A stretch of DNA of 64,000 nucleotides from Psilocybe azurescens. Taxonomy: Eukaryota; Basidiomycota; Agaricomycetes; Agaricales; Agrocybaceae. The translations under genes were made by a program, and so were the position numbers. This document shows positions 28,386-40,288 of the stretch, piece after piece. Numbering within the stretch: the stretch's first letter is position 1; each line of letters begins with the position of its first letter. The stretch is from the NCBI GenBank assembly GCA_023853785.1, contig JAJIRX010000567.1:1488001-1552000 (forward strand), written 5' to 3'. Under the pieces are notes generated by a model. The model made no database searches, was not told the DNA's origin, and worked only from the letters and a program-made list of their open reading frames with translations.

Positions 28386-30219
28386 TTATTTTTGCTAGAA
28401 GGAGGATCTGCCCATATAGGTTTCGCCGCCTCTGGATTTTTTCACCGACGACCTACAAAAGTTCATATTAGTAGAAGATCTGACGAAGTTCGAGAAGGAA
28501 AAGAAATGGAACGAAGAATCTCCGTTTTGTTCCAATAACCGGAGAAAGATGTTATTGCAGCTGAGAGAAAAGGGAACGAAACGTGGAAACTTTGAGACTA
28601 TCGATAGTATCGATGCAAATAACAAGCGTCTCTTTGAGGGGGTCTTAACCGTAAAAGAAACACCGACACTCACTTGAGCATCCACCTGTTTCTTCATTTC
28701 GGCCTCTCGGGCAAGGCGGGCAGCACGGTTAGCGTCCACTTTGCGCCTCAGATCGGGAGCCATTTCTATACATTTTTTCCAACCGTCCAAAAATAACGGG
28801 TGGCAAAAAAAAAATAAAGAGAGGGTGGAACAAGAGTAAATCAGTTCATGTAGGTCCGATGATGCAAGGGAGGGATGTAAGCAATAGCAGAGAACTATTT
28901 ATAAACAAGAAATAAATATACCACAGAAGGAGCTTGTTCTTCAAAGAGAGATAGATGGGGGCGAGGCGCATATGAAGAAGTCAAATACAGCGTGACATGA
29001 ACCCAAATACATCGCAAAAACCAGAATTGGATATAAAGGTGAGAGAATAGCGAGTGGGCGGTATCCGGGAGAAGCATGATGACGACTCCCCAATAGAAAA
29101 GAAGACACCCACCCATCGTCCTTTGGCTTACAGAGCAACTCTAAGAACGCAAGGAATCCGCAGCCCAAGGCATGTGGAAGATCGTCACTTTCGTTCGGTG
29201 CACATCGCCACATACACCGAAGAATGCGTATGCGGTCGGATCTCAATACGAATTTCAAGAAACAAGCCACACAAAGATAAGGAAATGGAATGAAGGGTGT
29301 AATGAAAGGCATACGAAAATCTCGAATGGGGTATAAGATCCAAATAGACCAAAGAAAAAAAGCAAAGAACGAGATAAAATAGCGTGAACTCACGTTATAA
29401 AGCTGCTCTTCTGTAGGCGTGGTGGCTAAATAGCATTACAAGTTAGCAGGAGATTAAAAAGAAGCCATAACAAGAGACAAAGAGCGAAAGATAGATTGAG
29501 CATAAAGCGAAAATGAAGCGTCATCAGAACAATCCAGTGGCTTATGGGTGCGCCAGTCGAGTTCTTTGACTAGCTAGTGGCGTATATGAATCTAGTCCGA
29601 GAATGACGAACCTTTCATAAGTCCATAACCTACCCCCATCACTGCATGCATGCCGAAGGGAAGCAAGGGTAATATGGGACGGGCAAGCCAAAAAAGAGAT
29701 AGGGTCGTAATAGTATCGATATTCCCCCCGAAGTCGGTAGCAAGCAATGGATACGCCGAGATCGCGTTGCATGTTCACGAGACCAAAGAACAAGGCAACG
29801 CCCCATGGATGAATTACATCACACACATTCAGCCACCAAAGGTGAAGTAACGTATCAAGGTCATCATTTTGGACAAACACCCCCGTGTTGAAGCGTGAAT
29901 GCGCGGAAAGTCGAGGGCCGCACCGGTGGCAAGAGCATGGGTATAGCCATAGCCATGCACGAGCCATTGGCACAGAGAAAGAGAAAAAAAAACACGCCAA
30001 GAGAGGTAAGGAAGCGGTGGTTGGTGGATGTGTGCACGATATATCAGCAACGAGTCAAAAGAAGGCGAATGCGATGTGTGGTTCAGAATTTCCGAAGTCG
30101 GGGTTCAAGAAGAGTCGAGAAAAGATGGATGAGATACTATCAGGATATTAGGGCGAGATATGGCACGCACGAGCTAGTGAGAACCCTGTAAATCTGACCC
30201 ATGGAAACTTGACCGACAT
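28386..30219 (-). CDS. CBP4: Cbp4-like cytochrome bc1 (complex III) assembly factor
   Basis: Cbp4 is a small inner-mitochondrial-membrane protein that stabilises newly made cytochrome b with Cbp3/Cbp6. The start at 30219 reads MSVKFPWVRFT, like the family N-terminus. Further exons are VMGVGYGLMKA (29612-29641), TTPTEEQLYN (29394-29425) and MAPDLRRKVDANRAARLARE...VDAQ (28674-28765). The last exon begins at 28452 with VVGEK and continues, after correcting the A6 run (28437-28442), as NPEAAKPIWADPP. The stop near 28386 also assumes one more A. The TTPTEEQL and ELR/DLR blocks and the KPIWADPP tail are diagnostic. I could not place the exon linking the first exon to VMGVGYG. Introns here are long, one of 628 bases. 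Confidence 0.72.
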
Positions 30220-30618
30220 GATGGTGACTGTAATGGTTAGAGTCCCTTTGCTAAGACATTTCAAGTGCGGCGGAGATTTCACGACTTGTAACTCGGGTCA
30301 CAGTCACGAATGCGAAGGCAGCAAGCCCACAACAAAAATGCATCGATTTGAAAGTGGTGAATAAAATACGTATTATGACCGCAGAAAGTGCGAATAGTAT
30401 GTGTCGTGATATGGATAACAAAAACTGGTACAGGAGAGCTATGCAGAACAGATCCAAGAGGCGTGAACAAAATTGTGACATGACGGACAGCGACGATGAC
30501 GACTAAACAAATGAACATGATGAGGACAAAAGAAAACGAAAGAAATAATGCATACAGTCTAAAACAGAGAGAGCCATAAAACGAGAAACAAAAAAGGGAA
30601 CAAAACACTCGCGCCGAC
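30220..30618. other. Intergenic between arrestin-like gene and CBP4
   Basis: These 399 bases are the 3' flank of the arrestin-like gene and the promoter of CBP4. No exon is seen. Confidence 0.35.
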
Positions 30619-32832
30619 TCAACTGGGAACTATTACTCTCGGGGCGCCAGCCGATCTCTTTCTTTTCCCTGAGAAGCCGAGCAAGTCGCTCGAACGGCGA
30701 CTTTTCACCTCAATTTTCGCAAGTTCCTCTTCCCATTCGCGCATGTGCTCTGATGTTTCCGAGTCCCCCCATGGCTGCTACTCGAGACACTCGACGAGCT
30801 GGCCGTCGTACTCGTACTGCTCCCGCTCGGAGCAACCTTCACGCGGGGCGCTACTCCATTCGAATGTACAGTCGACCAAAAACTCGTGCTGCTCAGCTTC
30901 CCACTCCCATTCCCACTTAAAAATCCTCCAACACCACGCTTGCTGTCCGGTCTCTGCGTGCGCATAACCACTACTTCTGACCGCCGCTTCGTCGAAGTAC
31001 TCGTGGGACCGCTTCCAGGGCCAGCGCCCGAACTGCTCCCCATCGATGGCTGCCCAAAAGTCTCGCCTTCTGGCCCGCGTGGGCGTCCATATGCGCCTCC
31101 GGCAAAGTTCACGGGTTTATCACGCGGTCCCGCACTTGTATGTGGTCGCCGGTTACTGGACTTGCTTCTATTGTAAGGTGGTGAAGCGGCATTAGTGGTG
31201 ATGGTGGGAGCCGGTGATGGTGGTATAGCGTCGTCGCGTTCGGGCCGCGTGCGTCTTGGAGACTTGGATTTGGATCTTGAGTAACCGTCAACGACCATGG
31301 CATCTTGGAGTTCATTATATTTGGAGAGAGCAAGCTGTCGTTCAGCTTCGTTTGTGGATACCACCAGAAGTTCTTGGTCGGCAAGTTCGACAGTTTCTGT
31401 GCCAGAAGGGGAAGTAACAATGATCTTGAAGAAGGAAGAATGGTAAGGAAGGCAATCGAGACTTGAGTGAGAAATATAAATACCTTTGTACGGATGAAAT
31501 ACTTTACAGATACAATTTCAGAAGATATGGTTTCGCCGATAGCCCACCGACTATGGGACTTTGCAGCAGGCCATTGAAGAGTTAGCGTTTTAGTCCAAGT
31601 TCCCCTACCATCATGGGAGAATTGACCAGAGGATTCAGCGCCAGCGATGGGGTTGATAATAGCTTTCAAGGAGGATCCCTGTGTCGAAGATGAAGGTTGT
31701 GGAGGGTAATTATTAGAAGAGTTGGGAGATAGAGGCGTTTCAGATGTTATTGATGTGGATGAGGGATACACTGTGCCGGGTGTAATGGTTGGATTAGAGG
31801 AAGATATGGAAAGGTTTGAAGTGGAGGCTTCTGGTTCTGGGTCTTGATATGAATATGAATATGCAGGATTGGATGATGATGATGAGCTTGGAAATGATGA
31901 TTGCAGATGAGGACTTGGTGATGATGATTTGCTAAGAGACGAAGAAGAATGACTTTGTTGCAATGTCGGTGCGTTTGATGTAGATTGTTGGGGAATATCG
32001 AGCAAGGTTATGCGGCGCTCAACGATGGCACTTGCGCTGCGTACTACGACGCCGTGGTCTAAGGGTTGGAGATGAATCGGGATGGATACTAGATCCAAGG
32101 GCCCGATGGGAGTTTTTGGTGGATGCATGGAGTATCGTATTCGTGGGGTGCGAGGTTTGTTAATTTGTTGACCGAGCATGGGCTCCGGTGAAGGGGTGAT
32201 GGTTGAGAAGGGGGAAGATCGTATCGAACGAGAGGAAGCTCAAAGTGGCGTATCTGACGGGACCCCACGCCAGATATCGGGATGTGGCTGAGGACTGTGG
32301 AGAAGAAAATGAGAGGAAATGGGAAGACGAAAGGCAAGAAGACATACCAGCCTCGACCCGCCACATACACCGGTAATCTACAAACTGTGCAGTACTAAAT
32401 CCGGCGACCTTGGCAGGTATTGATATTCGAAAGGGAAACTCGAGATTTGTGATGGGCTCATGATCTACGCCGTCGGGTTTTGACCAAAGGACTTGTGTGT
32501 AGTCTACGAGAATATTGGACTGGAGGATGTTGACACGGCCTACGCGGGACTCGTAGCAACGGACGGAGACGGACAGAGTCTTTGCATGAAGAGGCTTGAG
32601 ATCGGCATCTATTTTGGTGCGGACGACTAGAAGGAGAGCGGGTGAATAATGAGCGGCATTAACAGGTCAATGAACTCACTGCCTTCAACGCGTATTGGGG
32701 TCAAGCCGAGATAGCCTGAATAAGGGAAATAGCGCAGGCCCTGGTTGCCTGTAGGAAATTATAAGCAAATATAAGTGGATTCAAGTAAATATTGAAGGGA
32801 CCTTTTGTTGAGGAGAGGATGAGTTGGACCAT
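30619..32832 (-). CDS. Alpha-arrestin-like protein (Ldb19-related)
   Basis: Fungal alpha-arrestins recruit Rsp5-type ubiquitin ligases to membrane transporters. The ATG at 32832 gives MVQLILSSTKG, and exons continue with YLGLTPIRVEG, VVRTKIDADLKPLHAKTLSV, VRCYESRVGRVNILQ, EPITNLEFPFRISIP and STAQFVDYRCMWRVEAVLSH, the beta-strand pattern of an arrestin N-domain. A C-domain part has LGPLDLVSIPIHLQPLD-like sequence, then a very Ser-rich spacer, TWTKTLTLQWPAAKSHSRWAIGE and ELLVVSTNEAERQLAL. The tail is disordered and ends SAGAPRVIVPS. Two frame breaks are apparent: at G4 32193-32196 and at C6 30765-30770, each repaired by one extra base. The tail read after the second repair (EHMREWEEELAKIEVKSRR) looks natural. 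Confidence 0.7.
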
Positions 32833-33064
32833 TGTGGGGAGAGGAAAGAGAGGCGGAAGGTTTGAGCATCTGAATAAAAAGCCTTGGATGTCAGAAGCAG
32901 AGATCTGTCGACGCTAGCTTCTTTACATCCGGGGAACACAAGATCTTGCTTCTTCCTGGGAATTTACTTTCCATTTATTATTATTTATTCCCCCGGTCAC
33001 GGTCACGCTACCCCCATTGCTGGCACTGCTCCCCCGCACTGCCGCCTTGACCAGAACACCAACT

Positions 33065-35558
33065 ATGCCCTCCTCCCTCTATGTGCCCTTTCTCCTCGCA
33101 GGCATGCTCCTCACGGTATGTCGTCTGCTTTCATACTCCCTTATGCGCTGACCCTCTCGACAGGGGTCCAGCAACTCGATATGGACCAAGTATCAGGTCA
33201 GTGGTTGTCCCTATCAGCTCGGTTGCTTGGTCTTATCATCAGCCTTCTCTATCTCCTGTCAGGATATGCAATGTGTAGAGAACTGCAATGACCCCAACAT
33301 GAAGAATCATGTTCTCTATGAACAGCCAGTCTGGCAGACTCTGCAGATGTTCGGTGCGCCAGATCTCTCTTCTCTTGGTCCCCGCATTTGGTCCTCATAT
33401 TCATATTTTAACACCACCGAACTAGTCGGAGAGATGCTATGTCAGTCATATATTTATTCTTTCTTCTCTCTTTCTCTAACCATGTGCTTGTCTGTCTCTT
33501 CTTTCCTTAGGTTTCTTGCCAGTTATATACACGTGGCTGAAGACAAGGCGACAATCTTCGGTCCAACTCGAGGCGGATTCCGATCATGATCCTCCCAATA
33601 AGCTCGCTTCTCAGCCTCTCCATGGCTGGAAGGTTCTCCTCCTTTGGATCCCGGCCGCCTGTGACCTCACTGGAACTACCGTAAGTTTCATCTCTATTCA
33701 GTTCTTGAATTCCATTTGTACTCATCATCCTATTCTGTTTCCAATTCTCCTAGTTGATGAATGTCGGACTTCTCTACACTCCCGTCTCCATTTACCAAAT
33801 GACTCGAGGCGCTCTAGTCCTGTTTGTAGGTGTATTCAGCGTTATATTTCTCCGAAGACGTCTTTGGCTTTATCAGTATGGAGCTTTCATATGCTAAGAA
33901 TATACTTCTCTCTTACTTACCTTTGTTGATTTTAGATGGGTCTCTCTCATCATTGTCATGACCGGCGTGGGCTTGGTGGGTGGAGTGGTTCACTCATCAA
34001 AGATGAAGTGAAAGAATCTATCGTACATAGCTTGGCCCGAGCTCTGAATCTCTACCACGATCCGCAAAGAAACGCAATCGAGGAACCGCAAGTCACAGGC
34101 GTGCTTGTCGGTAGGTTTTTCCAACCGATCTTTGATGCAAATCCAATTTCTCATTTCTCCATCACGCCTCCCCCTCCTAGGCATATTCTTCGTTTTGTTT
34201 GCCCAGGTATTGTAAGTGTACATCTTTTTATCTCTGACACATGTCCGACACTTCTTCCGGTGATACACCTACTGATATATCGCACGTAAATTCTAGCACT
34301 GCCACTCAATTTGTCGTTGAAGGTTTGTTTCTCATCACTTTCGCATTCAGAAGAGTCGCACGCTGATACACATTGACATATGCAGAAAAGATCATGAGTT
34401 AGTGCTGTTACGTGCTATCAAATGGCCTTCGTTGGCTTAACTTTTTGCAGGCCGATATTCCGTTTCCCCCCTTGTCGCCGTCGGTTATGAGGGTCTTTTT
34501 GGTACCATCTCCGTTCTCATGTTTGTTCCGATTATGGCCATCCCATCCATCTCTGCATTGTCGCCCTTCTTTGACCTTCCCCGTGGTTGGTATCAAATGA
34601 TATACACACCCGCAGTCTTGTACTCTGGGCTCGCGATCTGTGTCAGCATATCTCTTTTCAATTTCTTCGGATTGAGCGTCACTCGGCACGTCAGCGCCAC
34701 GGCTCGGTCCCTCACAGACACATGTAGGACTCTTGTTATTTGGATCATCAGTCTTGGTCTTGGCTGGGAGAAGCTTGTCTTCCCGACTTCCCTGCTCCAA
34801 GTTCTCGGATTCTCTCTCCTTGTGTAAGCTTTTACATTACGGCGTGGCGCGCTCTCCCTTTTCTGCCCAAGAATCATTACTGACCTATTCTCTTCTCATC
34901 GATCTTCTTTTTTATCGACATGCCGCGCATTTGAAACACAGTTATGGCACGGTGAGCACTTGCCCCATCCAAAGCCCTTACCAATGACACTAACGCATGA
35001 ACCTGTTTGCCTGTTCGCCTTCTTGATCTATTGTAGTTCCTGTTTAACAACCTTGTCACAGCACCTCCATGCTTGCCTGTCCCTAGCCCCGAGGCCCCAC
35101 TCACACGGGTGTCTGACGAAGAGGAACGGGAAGGTCTTTTGGCAGCTCCGTTAGACGAGACGGCGGCACTTCCCGCAGACCTAGGCCAAAGTGGCTTCGA
35201 TGTTGTCCCCCAGGACAACATGCCCTTGCGCAAGGGGTACATGTCACAAAATCGACATCGAGAACGCACTCGGACTAGACTATTGTTCCAAGTCCTATTG
35301 TGTCTCGAGTTTTCTTTTGTCAAAGTTACCCGCTTTCCCGGTTTGGTCGACTATTTTCTTGGAAACCTGTTCCCTATTTTACTGCTCACTGATATATCTT
35401 TTATGATACAACCTTGGCGTAGATCAGTGTACATTTTTGGGTCTAGAGAATGCTTGTTTATAATCAATTCTAGCGCTATTGATATCTGGAGTGACCATAA
35501 TACTGGTGTACATATTTCCTATATATCGGTACGTGGACACAGTGACAATGGACGATGA
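33065..35558 (+). CDS. SLC35F6-like transporter (drug/metabolite transporter superfamily)
   Basis: The protein has about ten hydrophobic segments and matches the SLC35F6/C2orf18 family of lysosomal or Golgi membrane proteins; the substrate is unknown. The start MPSSLYVPFLLAGMLLTGSS is followed by NSIWTKYQ, CDLTGTTLMNVGLLYTPVSI, YQMTRGALVLFVGVFSVIFL, VSLIIVMTGVGLVGG, IFFVLFAQ, VSPLVAVGYEGLFG, then FFGLSVTRHVSATARSLTDT and TLVIWIISLGLGWEK, the most conserved part. The C-terminal tail is acidic (VSDEEEREGLLAAP) and basic (NRHRERTRTR). Many short introns. Near 33978-33984 the frame must shift by one to join LVGG to SGSLIKDEVKESI. The frame after RTRTRLLF runs on to 35558 with sequence that looks unnatural, so the real stop may lie near 35270-35300. 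Confidence 0.82.
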
Positions 35559-35759
35559 TCGCACCGATTTTCTTGGAAATGCACAGGACAGGATCCGAAA
35601 AACATTGATTTTCTTGGTTTTTTAATTTTGGAATTAGGTAGTTGTAGACGTCATCCCTAAGGATATTTGTGTGGCGCCCGCCGCACCACGCGCAACACTG
35701 GTGCGTATACTATCAGCAAGTTAGTTGAGGTAGGTGTTGGGCCAAAATCATTGAACGCT

Positions 35760-35807
35760 GAACCCCCACCAATGTGGGGCCCACTGTTCGCAGGTCAGTG
35801 GGGGTTC
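35760..35807. repeat. Perfect 10-base inverted repeat
   Basis: GAACCCCCAC at 35760-35769 pairs perfectly with GTGGGGGTTC at 35798-35807, around a 28-base loop that itself contains GGGGCCCAC. No T-run follows, so it does not look like a terminator. Confidence 0.7.
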
Positions 35808-37940
35808 GAAGTCGTATGCACCTGCCTTGTTGTAAATATCAAGGATGTAATCCGATGAAGAATTCCCAATCGGAGAGAAGGAAGGATATGTGACGCGCAT
35901 CGCACAACCCCGTCAAATGCACATTGCAGCCCGAGAACACCGAGATGGGATCCAATCGATCATGATTCATAGAACCCCTCCATCATCCTTACAAGGCTGG
36001 CGAATTTCTGTAGTTGATTGGATTCTCCAGGGTGTTATTTTTCTGAGTGTGGGCAGGCTAGGAGGTGTTGCGTAGGTTTGACGTTGGAATTAGGAAACAC
36101 CTGGGATGCATACTGGTGCACACATGTCTTCTGAAGACCCGAGGCTCCGAGTCGCCTATCTGATGTGTTGCAAGGGGTGGATGGAGGGAAATTGGAATTT
36201 CCAACTGATGCATTGCCTTGCATTGCTCCACTAGCCCACACTGTCGACCCCTCTTAGCCCCTCTTGCATTCTCGAAGGTGAAATTTGACTGTTGACATGG
36301 TGTGCAAGCCACAAGAGTGATCTCGAGACAATGGCCACTAATTATTCTAAATGACCCGGTGATGGAAATGTGGCCCAGAATGCTCATCAAATCACACTAT
36401 TAGTACTAGGCGAAATAGCTTGTTCTAGCAGAGCTTTCTGTGCTAGTAGCACTAATACTAGTCGTACAGTCTAGAATTAATGCACTGCTCAGATTTAATT
36501 GCGGTGTTCTACCTGGTTCTACTCTCGAGGACGGCAGGAAGACTATATTTGAATGTTTAATTATAAATGTTTTAATGAAAGTGCACAGGGGAGTAGCGGG
36601 TGTGGGCGCTTGTTCAAAGCGACTAACCAAATATTGCATGGTCGGTTCTTTTGATGTCATCGTGATCGTCACTGCCAAACTCGCAGTCTGTAGGGCAATA
36701 CAAGTCATAATTGCATTTGAAAGGTGTCTGCTGTGTATATTGCACAGGTGGAGTGTTCAGCCTATATTTTCAGCCTCTCGTTCTTGCCGTTATTCCCGGA
36801 CGTGTTAATTTTGTTGTGCGTGTTGATGACTTCCATTTAGTGTAATAATTAAAAGTTGTGCGTCGGTCTGGATCCATGTCACCGTGAGCCCTCATCATTA
36901 TTGATCGAGGTGAATGCCTGAGAATGCTTTCTGGACATGCCGACGCTTGTGTGTTATAATTGGAGCGGTCGAGGGGGCCCACCGCGGGTTGGTGTGAAGG
37001 GATTAACAGGCAATACATGTGCTGTCCGCGCGTATGGATCCATATATATGTTACAGCTCTTGCTGACCAGTGACAAGCGTCGATTCGTGGATATATGGAT
37101 ATCTAGATTGACATCGCTTGTGTCATTTGCATCGGATCCGACTATCCCAGAGTATCTCCGGTTCAATTATATGTCGCGGGTGCCCATTGGACATGATGCG
37201 ACGAACATGAAAATAGAAAAGACACCGCTTTACTTCCTTGAATTCATTCATTTTCCATGAACATGGCATGTCACAAAATGTTTCTCTCAGAGATTGTTCT
37301 TAATATCAGTGAGCAAGAGCGGACAGATAGAATTTCCCCCTTCTCATGATCATGCATAACCGACTGCGGAGAAAGAAGAAGAACCCATATCGCTGTTTCT
37401 TCGCGTTCACATGCATTTGGCACTGTTCCGATTAAAGTCAAAACGCTGAGCAAGGAAAAGGAGGGTTTAGTCGGAGATATCCCACGCACATGAGGAGGGG
37501 TTAAAAATAGGCAATGGACAGGTTACAGCTGTAAAGTATTGACATGGCTCAGGTGCAATTTTTGCATGGAACATTGCCAGTTCTCTGACAGCGCCTACTG
37601 GGTAATACGGACTCGGGACATATTATCCGCTCATCATGCATAATGCTTTCGATGACCAGATGGTAATTCCATGTAGATGTTCGATTTGATAGGGTTTGAT
37701 TCACAAATATCAAGTGATGTCGCATGGGGTGCTGCTGGCTCGCAGGTAATTAAAAGGTATACGCGGGTCGAAGAAGTCGGGATCCTGTGTTTTAATGAAA
37801 GGCATAGAGTTCGGAGCTCAGCTAAATAGCTCTAAGTTCTATAACTGAATGATTCTAAAGCCCCTCTGGTTATCAAATATTGAAAACGGAAGTGACGAAT
37901 ATGACACAAATACCCAAAGAGAATCTGCTCCCCTATCTGC

Positions 37941-37960
37941 ACGACACGACACGACACGAG
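37941..37960. repeat. Tandem 5-base repeat, four copies
   Basis: ACGAC is repeated four times, the last copy reading ACGAG. Confidence 0.8.
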
Positions 37961-39613
37961 ACAATTGCGGAAGAAGCGCCTGCCATTGTGTTCTACTATG
38001 ACATATTCTATTCAGTCAAATCTGTCGATAAGAGCTGGAATGCCGAGATAGGCTTTTCCGAATGACATATGGTAAGTTAGCCAGTAGTTTTCCACAACGT
38101 GCAATGCTTTCATACTAGAAACGTGTAAGACAGTAGAGTCATGGCACTCACAGTTGTGATATAAGACGAGAGATCTGAAGATCTCTCATCGGGCGTAAAA
38201 GTACCCAATCGATGTCATAGGCAGCCGACGGATCGGGAAAATGCCCATGTGGTGGGGAAGAAAGACAGATCTCGAGATATCTAAGTCTCGACCCGGCAGC
38301 CATTTCCAATGCACACGCATAGATAGCCGTTCTAGTGATATATTGAATAATAAAATTCTACACAGAAAAGATCGGAACTTAATCAGAACAAAGATGAATA
38401 CTTGCTGAAATGGATGACAGGAGAGGGGGATCTTGAGAGCCCTCAGTTCTGAGTTGAGTAGCAGAGCAGTCAGAAGGTCAAGGTTGAGTTGTTTATGCAC
38501 GAGACGAGAAGTGGTACGGGTGCAGATAGATATTTTAAGTTTAAGTTCGCGACTGATTCGCAGAAGTGGGATGGGAAGCCTCATGTTGGAAGATAATAAA
38601 AGACGATAATGCCCCCTTCAATCAACTTGCTTGAATGGAAGAAAGATGGAAGCGGCGGACGATCCATAAAATGATAAAAGCCCTAAAATAGCTAAAACAC
38701 GGTGTCACAATGGTGTTACTCCGGAGCCGCCATCCGGAGCCGAAATAGGGTTTAGTTTGAAAAACATATTTCTGTGTGGCGTTTCCAAGCCCGGCCCTTC
38801 CCCACCAGGGAAATAAATAGCGCCCACCTCAGGTCTTCTTCTATTGCTATAGAAACTTGGAGTCGTTCGCATTTACTTTTCTTTCTTCTGAACTGCTTCT
38901 TTCGTCACTATCGCTTTATTTGGGGTTTCTAACGAGTTCGTATCGCAATTCTATTGCGCACTCGCAACACACGAGTCGAGGCTGCTAGCGGCTTGATCAC
39001 CTACTACCACTACGCCTAACTGAGCATTCGGCTACGATGACGCTAGCTTCGATTCCGCAAGGCTTCGAGGCTCAAAAATCGAAGCGAGTAGACGGTTAAC
39101 CACCCGTAACTTTGATATGCCCTTAAGTGTCTGCTTCTACTTTTCTGCTGGGGCTCGTTTTGATCAAATCTGGATCGGATTCCTATATCTTTTTCAATTC
39201 TTGTCTACCTTCTGGCGCCACTCCGAGCTTTGTGATGATGCGATATCTCTGGATGCAACTATACCATCTGTTCTCCGACCTGTGTGGAGAAACACAGGTT
39301 TCCAGAGTGCCAGAAGCTGCCTGTTGCCGGTTTTGTGAGCGCTTATTGCGCCTTGGCTTCCTTTGGAGACCATCAAAGGTCCTATTAGTTGCTCGGCAAC
39401 TATGCGTGATAACTAGCCAGACATACAAACTGTCGCATTCTAGAGTGTGTGGCAATCTGAAGAGCAAACAACAACCTCTATCAGATAGAAATATGCGAAA
39501 TACAAACTCGTGTGCGTTATGTGCTTTGTGCCAACAGACATACACCTGCAGACACCGACGTGCATCTGAATCCTCCTTCATGTTTCATTGAAGGTCCGTA
39601 AAGCCAGGTGAAC

Positions 39614-39634
39614 GCCTCCTGCCTCCTGCCTCCT
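39614..39634. repeat. Tandem 7-base repeat, three copies
   Basis: GCCTCCT is repeated three times exactly. Confidence 0.85.
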
Positions 39635-40288
39635 CATAACTCAACAAAAAAACTGTACACAAAACACGAGGACATCCCGCCGGCATTTAACCGACACAAT
39701 AATGATAAAATCCTGTTGACGCACTCTTTGTACATTTCCCATTTTCACGCCAGCGAGAATGATAATCTAGACTCTCGTAGGAAAGTTGTCGGGTTGGCAT
39801 TGAAGGAAATGTGTCTATACTGCGTGTCGACACACTAATAGTACAATGAATATCCGGCTTTATTTTATTTATCATTGCAGTAGGCCAGCTACCTATGTCA
39901 CTTGATGACTTGATGGAGACATTATCGGTTACTGGTCAGCTGGATTCTCTACTTAGTTTCACCCGGGACGACAATGCGCTAGTAACATCGGAATCGATCA
40001 GTATTGAAGACCATGTGCCCTTCTCCGAGGACGAATTTTACCGTATATATGACATATGCAGATGCAAAGTTCTCTACAAATCGCCAAATTGAACATCGAC
40101 ATTTATTCAAAATGATCTCGGTGATATGGGGAGGCAGGTCTTTCTGCCAGTTAGTTGACAATGAGCAGGCCGCGCGGGCAGCCTGATCCACGCCAGTAAT
40201 GTATTGGACAAAGACAAAGTTGCAATCGATAGTAGAAAGTGTTCGTACATTTACCACGAGCTTGAAAGTCAACTCCAATGCAGAGAAA

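Larger units (their letters stand above)
35559..40288. other. Gene-poor stretch, 4.7 kb
   Basis: I find no conserved protein or RNA gene here. Open frames are short, overlap on opposite strands and lack family motifs. The stretch contains an inverted repeat at 35760-35807, small tandem repeats at 37941-37960 and 39614-39634, and the paired CCGGAGCCG motif near 38721-38742. It could be decayed transposon sequence or hold lineage-specific or non-coding genes that I cannot recognise. Confidence 0.45.

Noticed and set aside
37941..37960. Short tandem repeats considered as CRISPR or satellite
   Set aside because: Only four copies of 5 bases with no spacers; this is an ordinary microsatellite.
38186..38584. 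132-codon minus-strand frame
   Set aside because: No family motif, no convincing start context; likely chance.
38699..39120. Possible solo LTR beginning TGTCACA with a downstream AATAAATA element
   Set aside because: I find no matching 3' end, target-site duplication or reverse-transcriptase sequence, so a mobile-element call is not justified.
39895..40092. 65-codon acidic plus-strand frame beginning MSLDDLMETL
   Set aside because: It starts with ATG shortly after a possible splice acceptor, but I find no further exon or family match.
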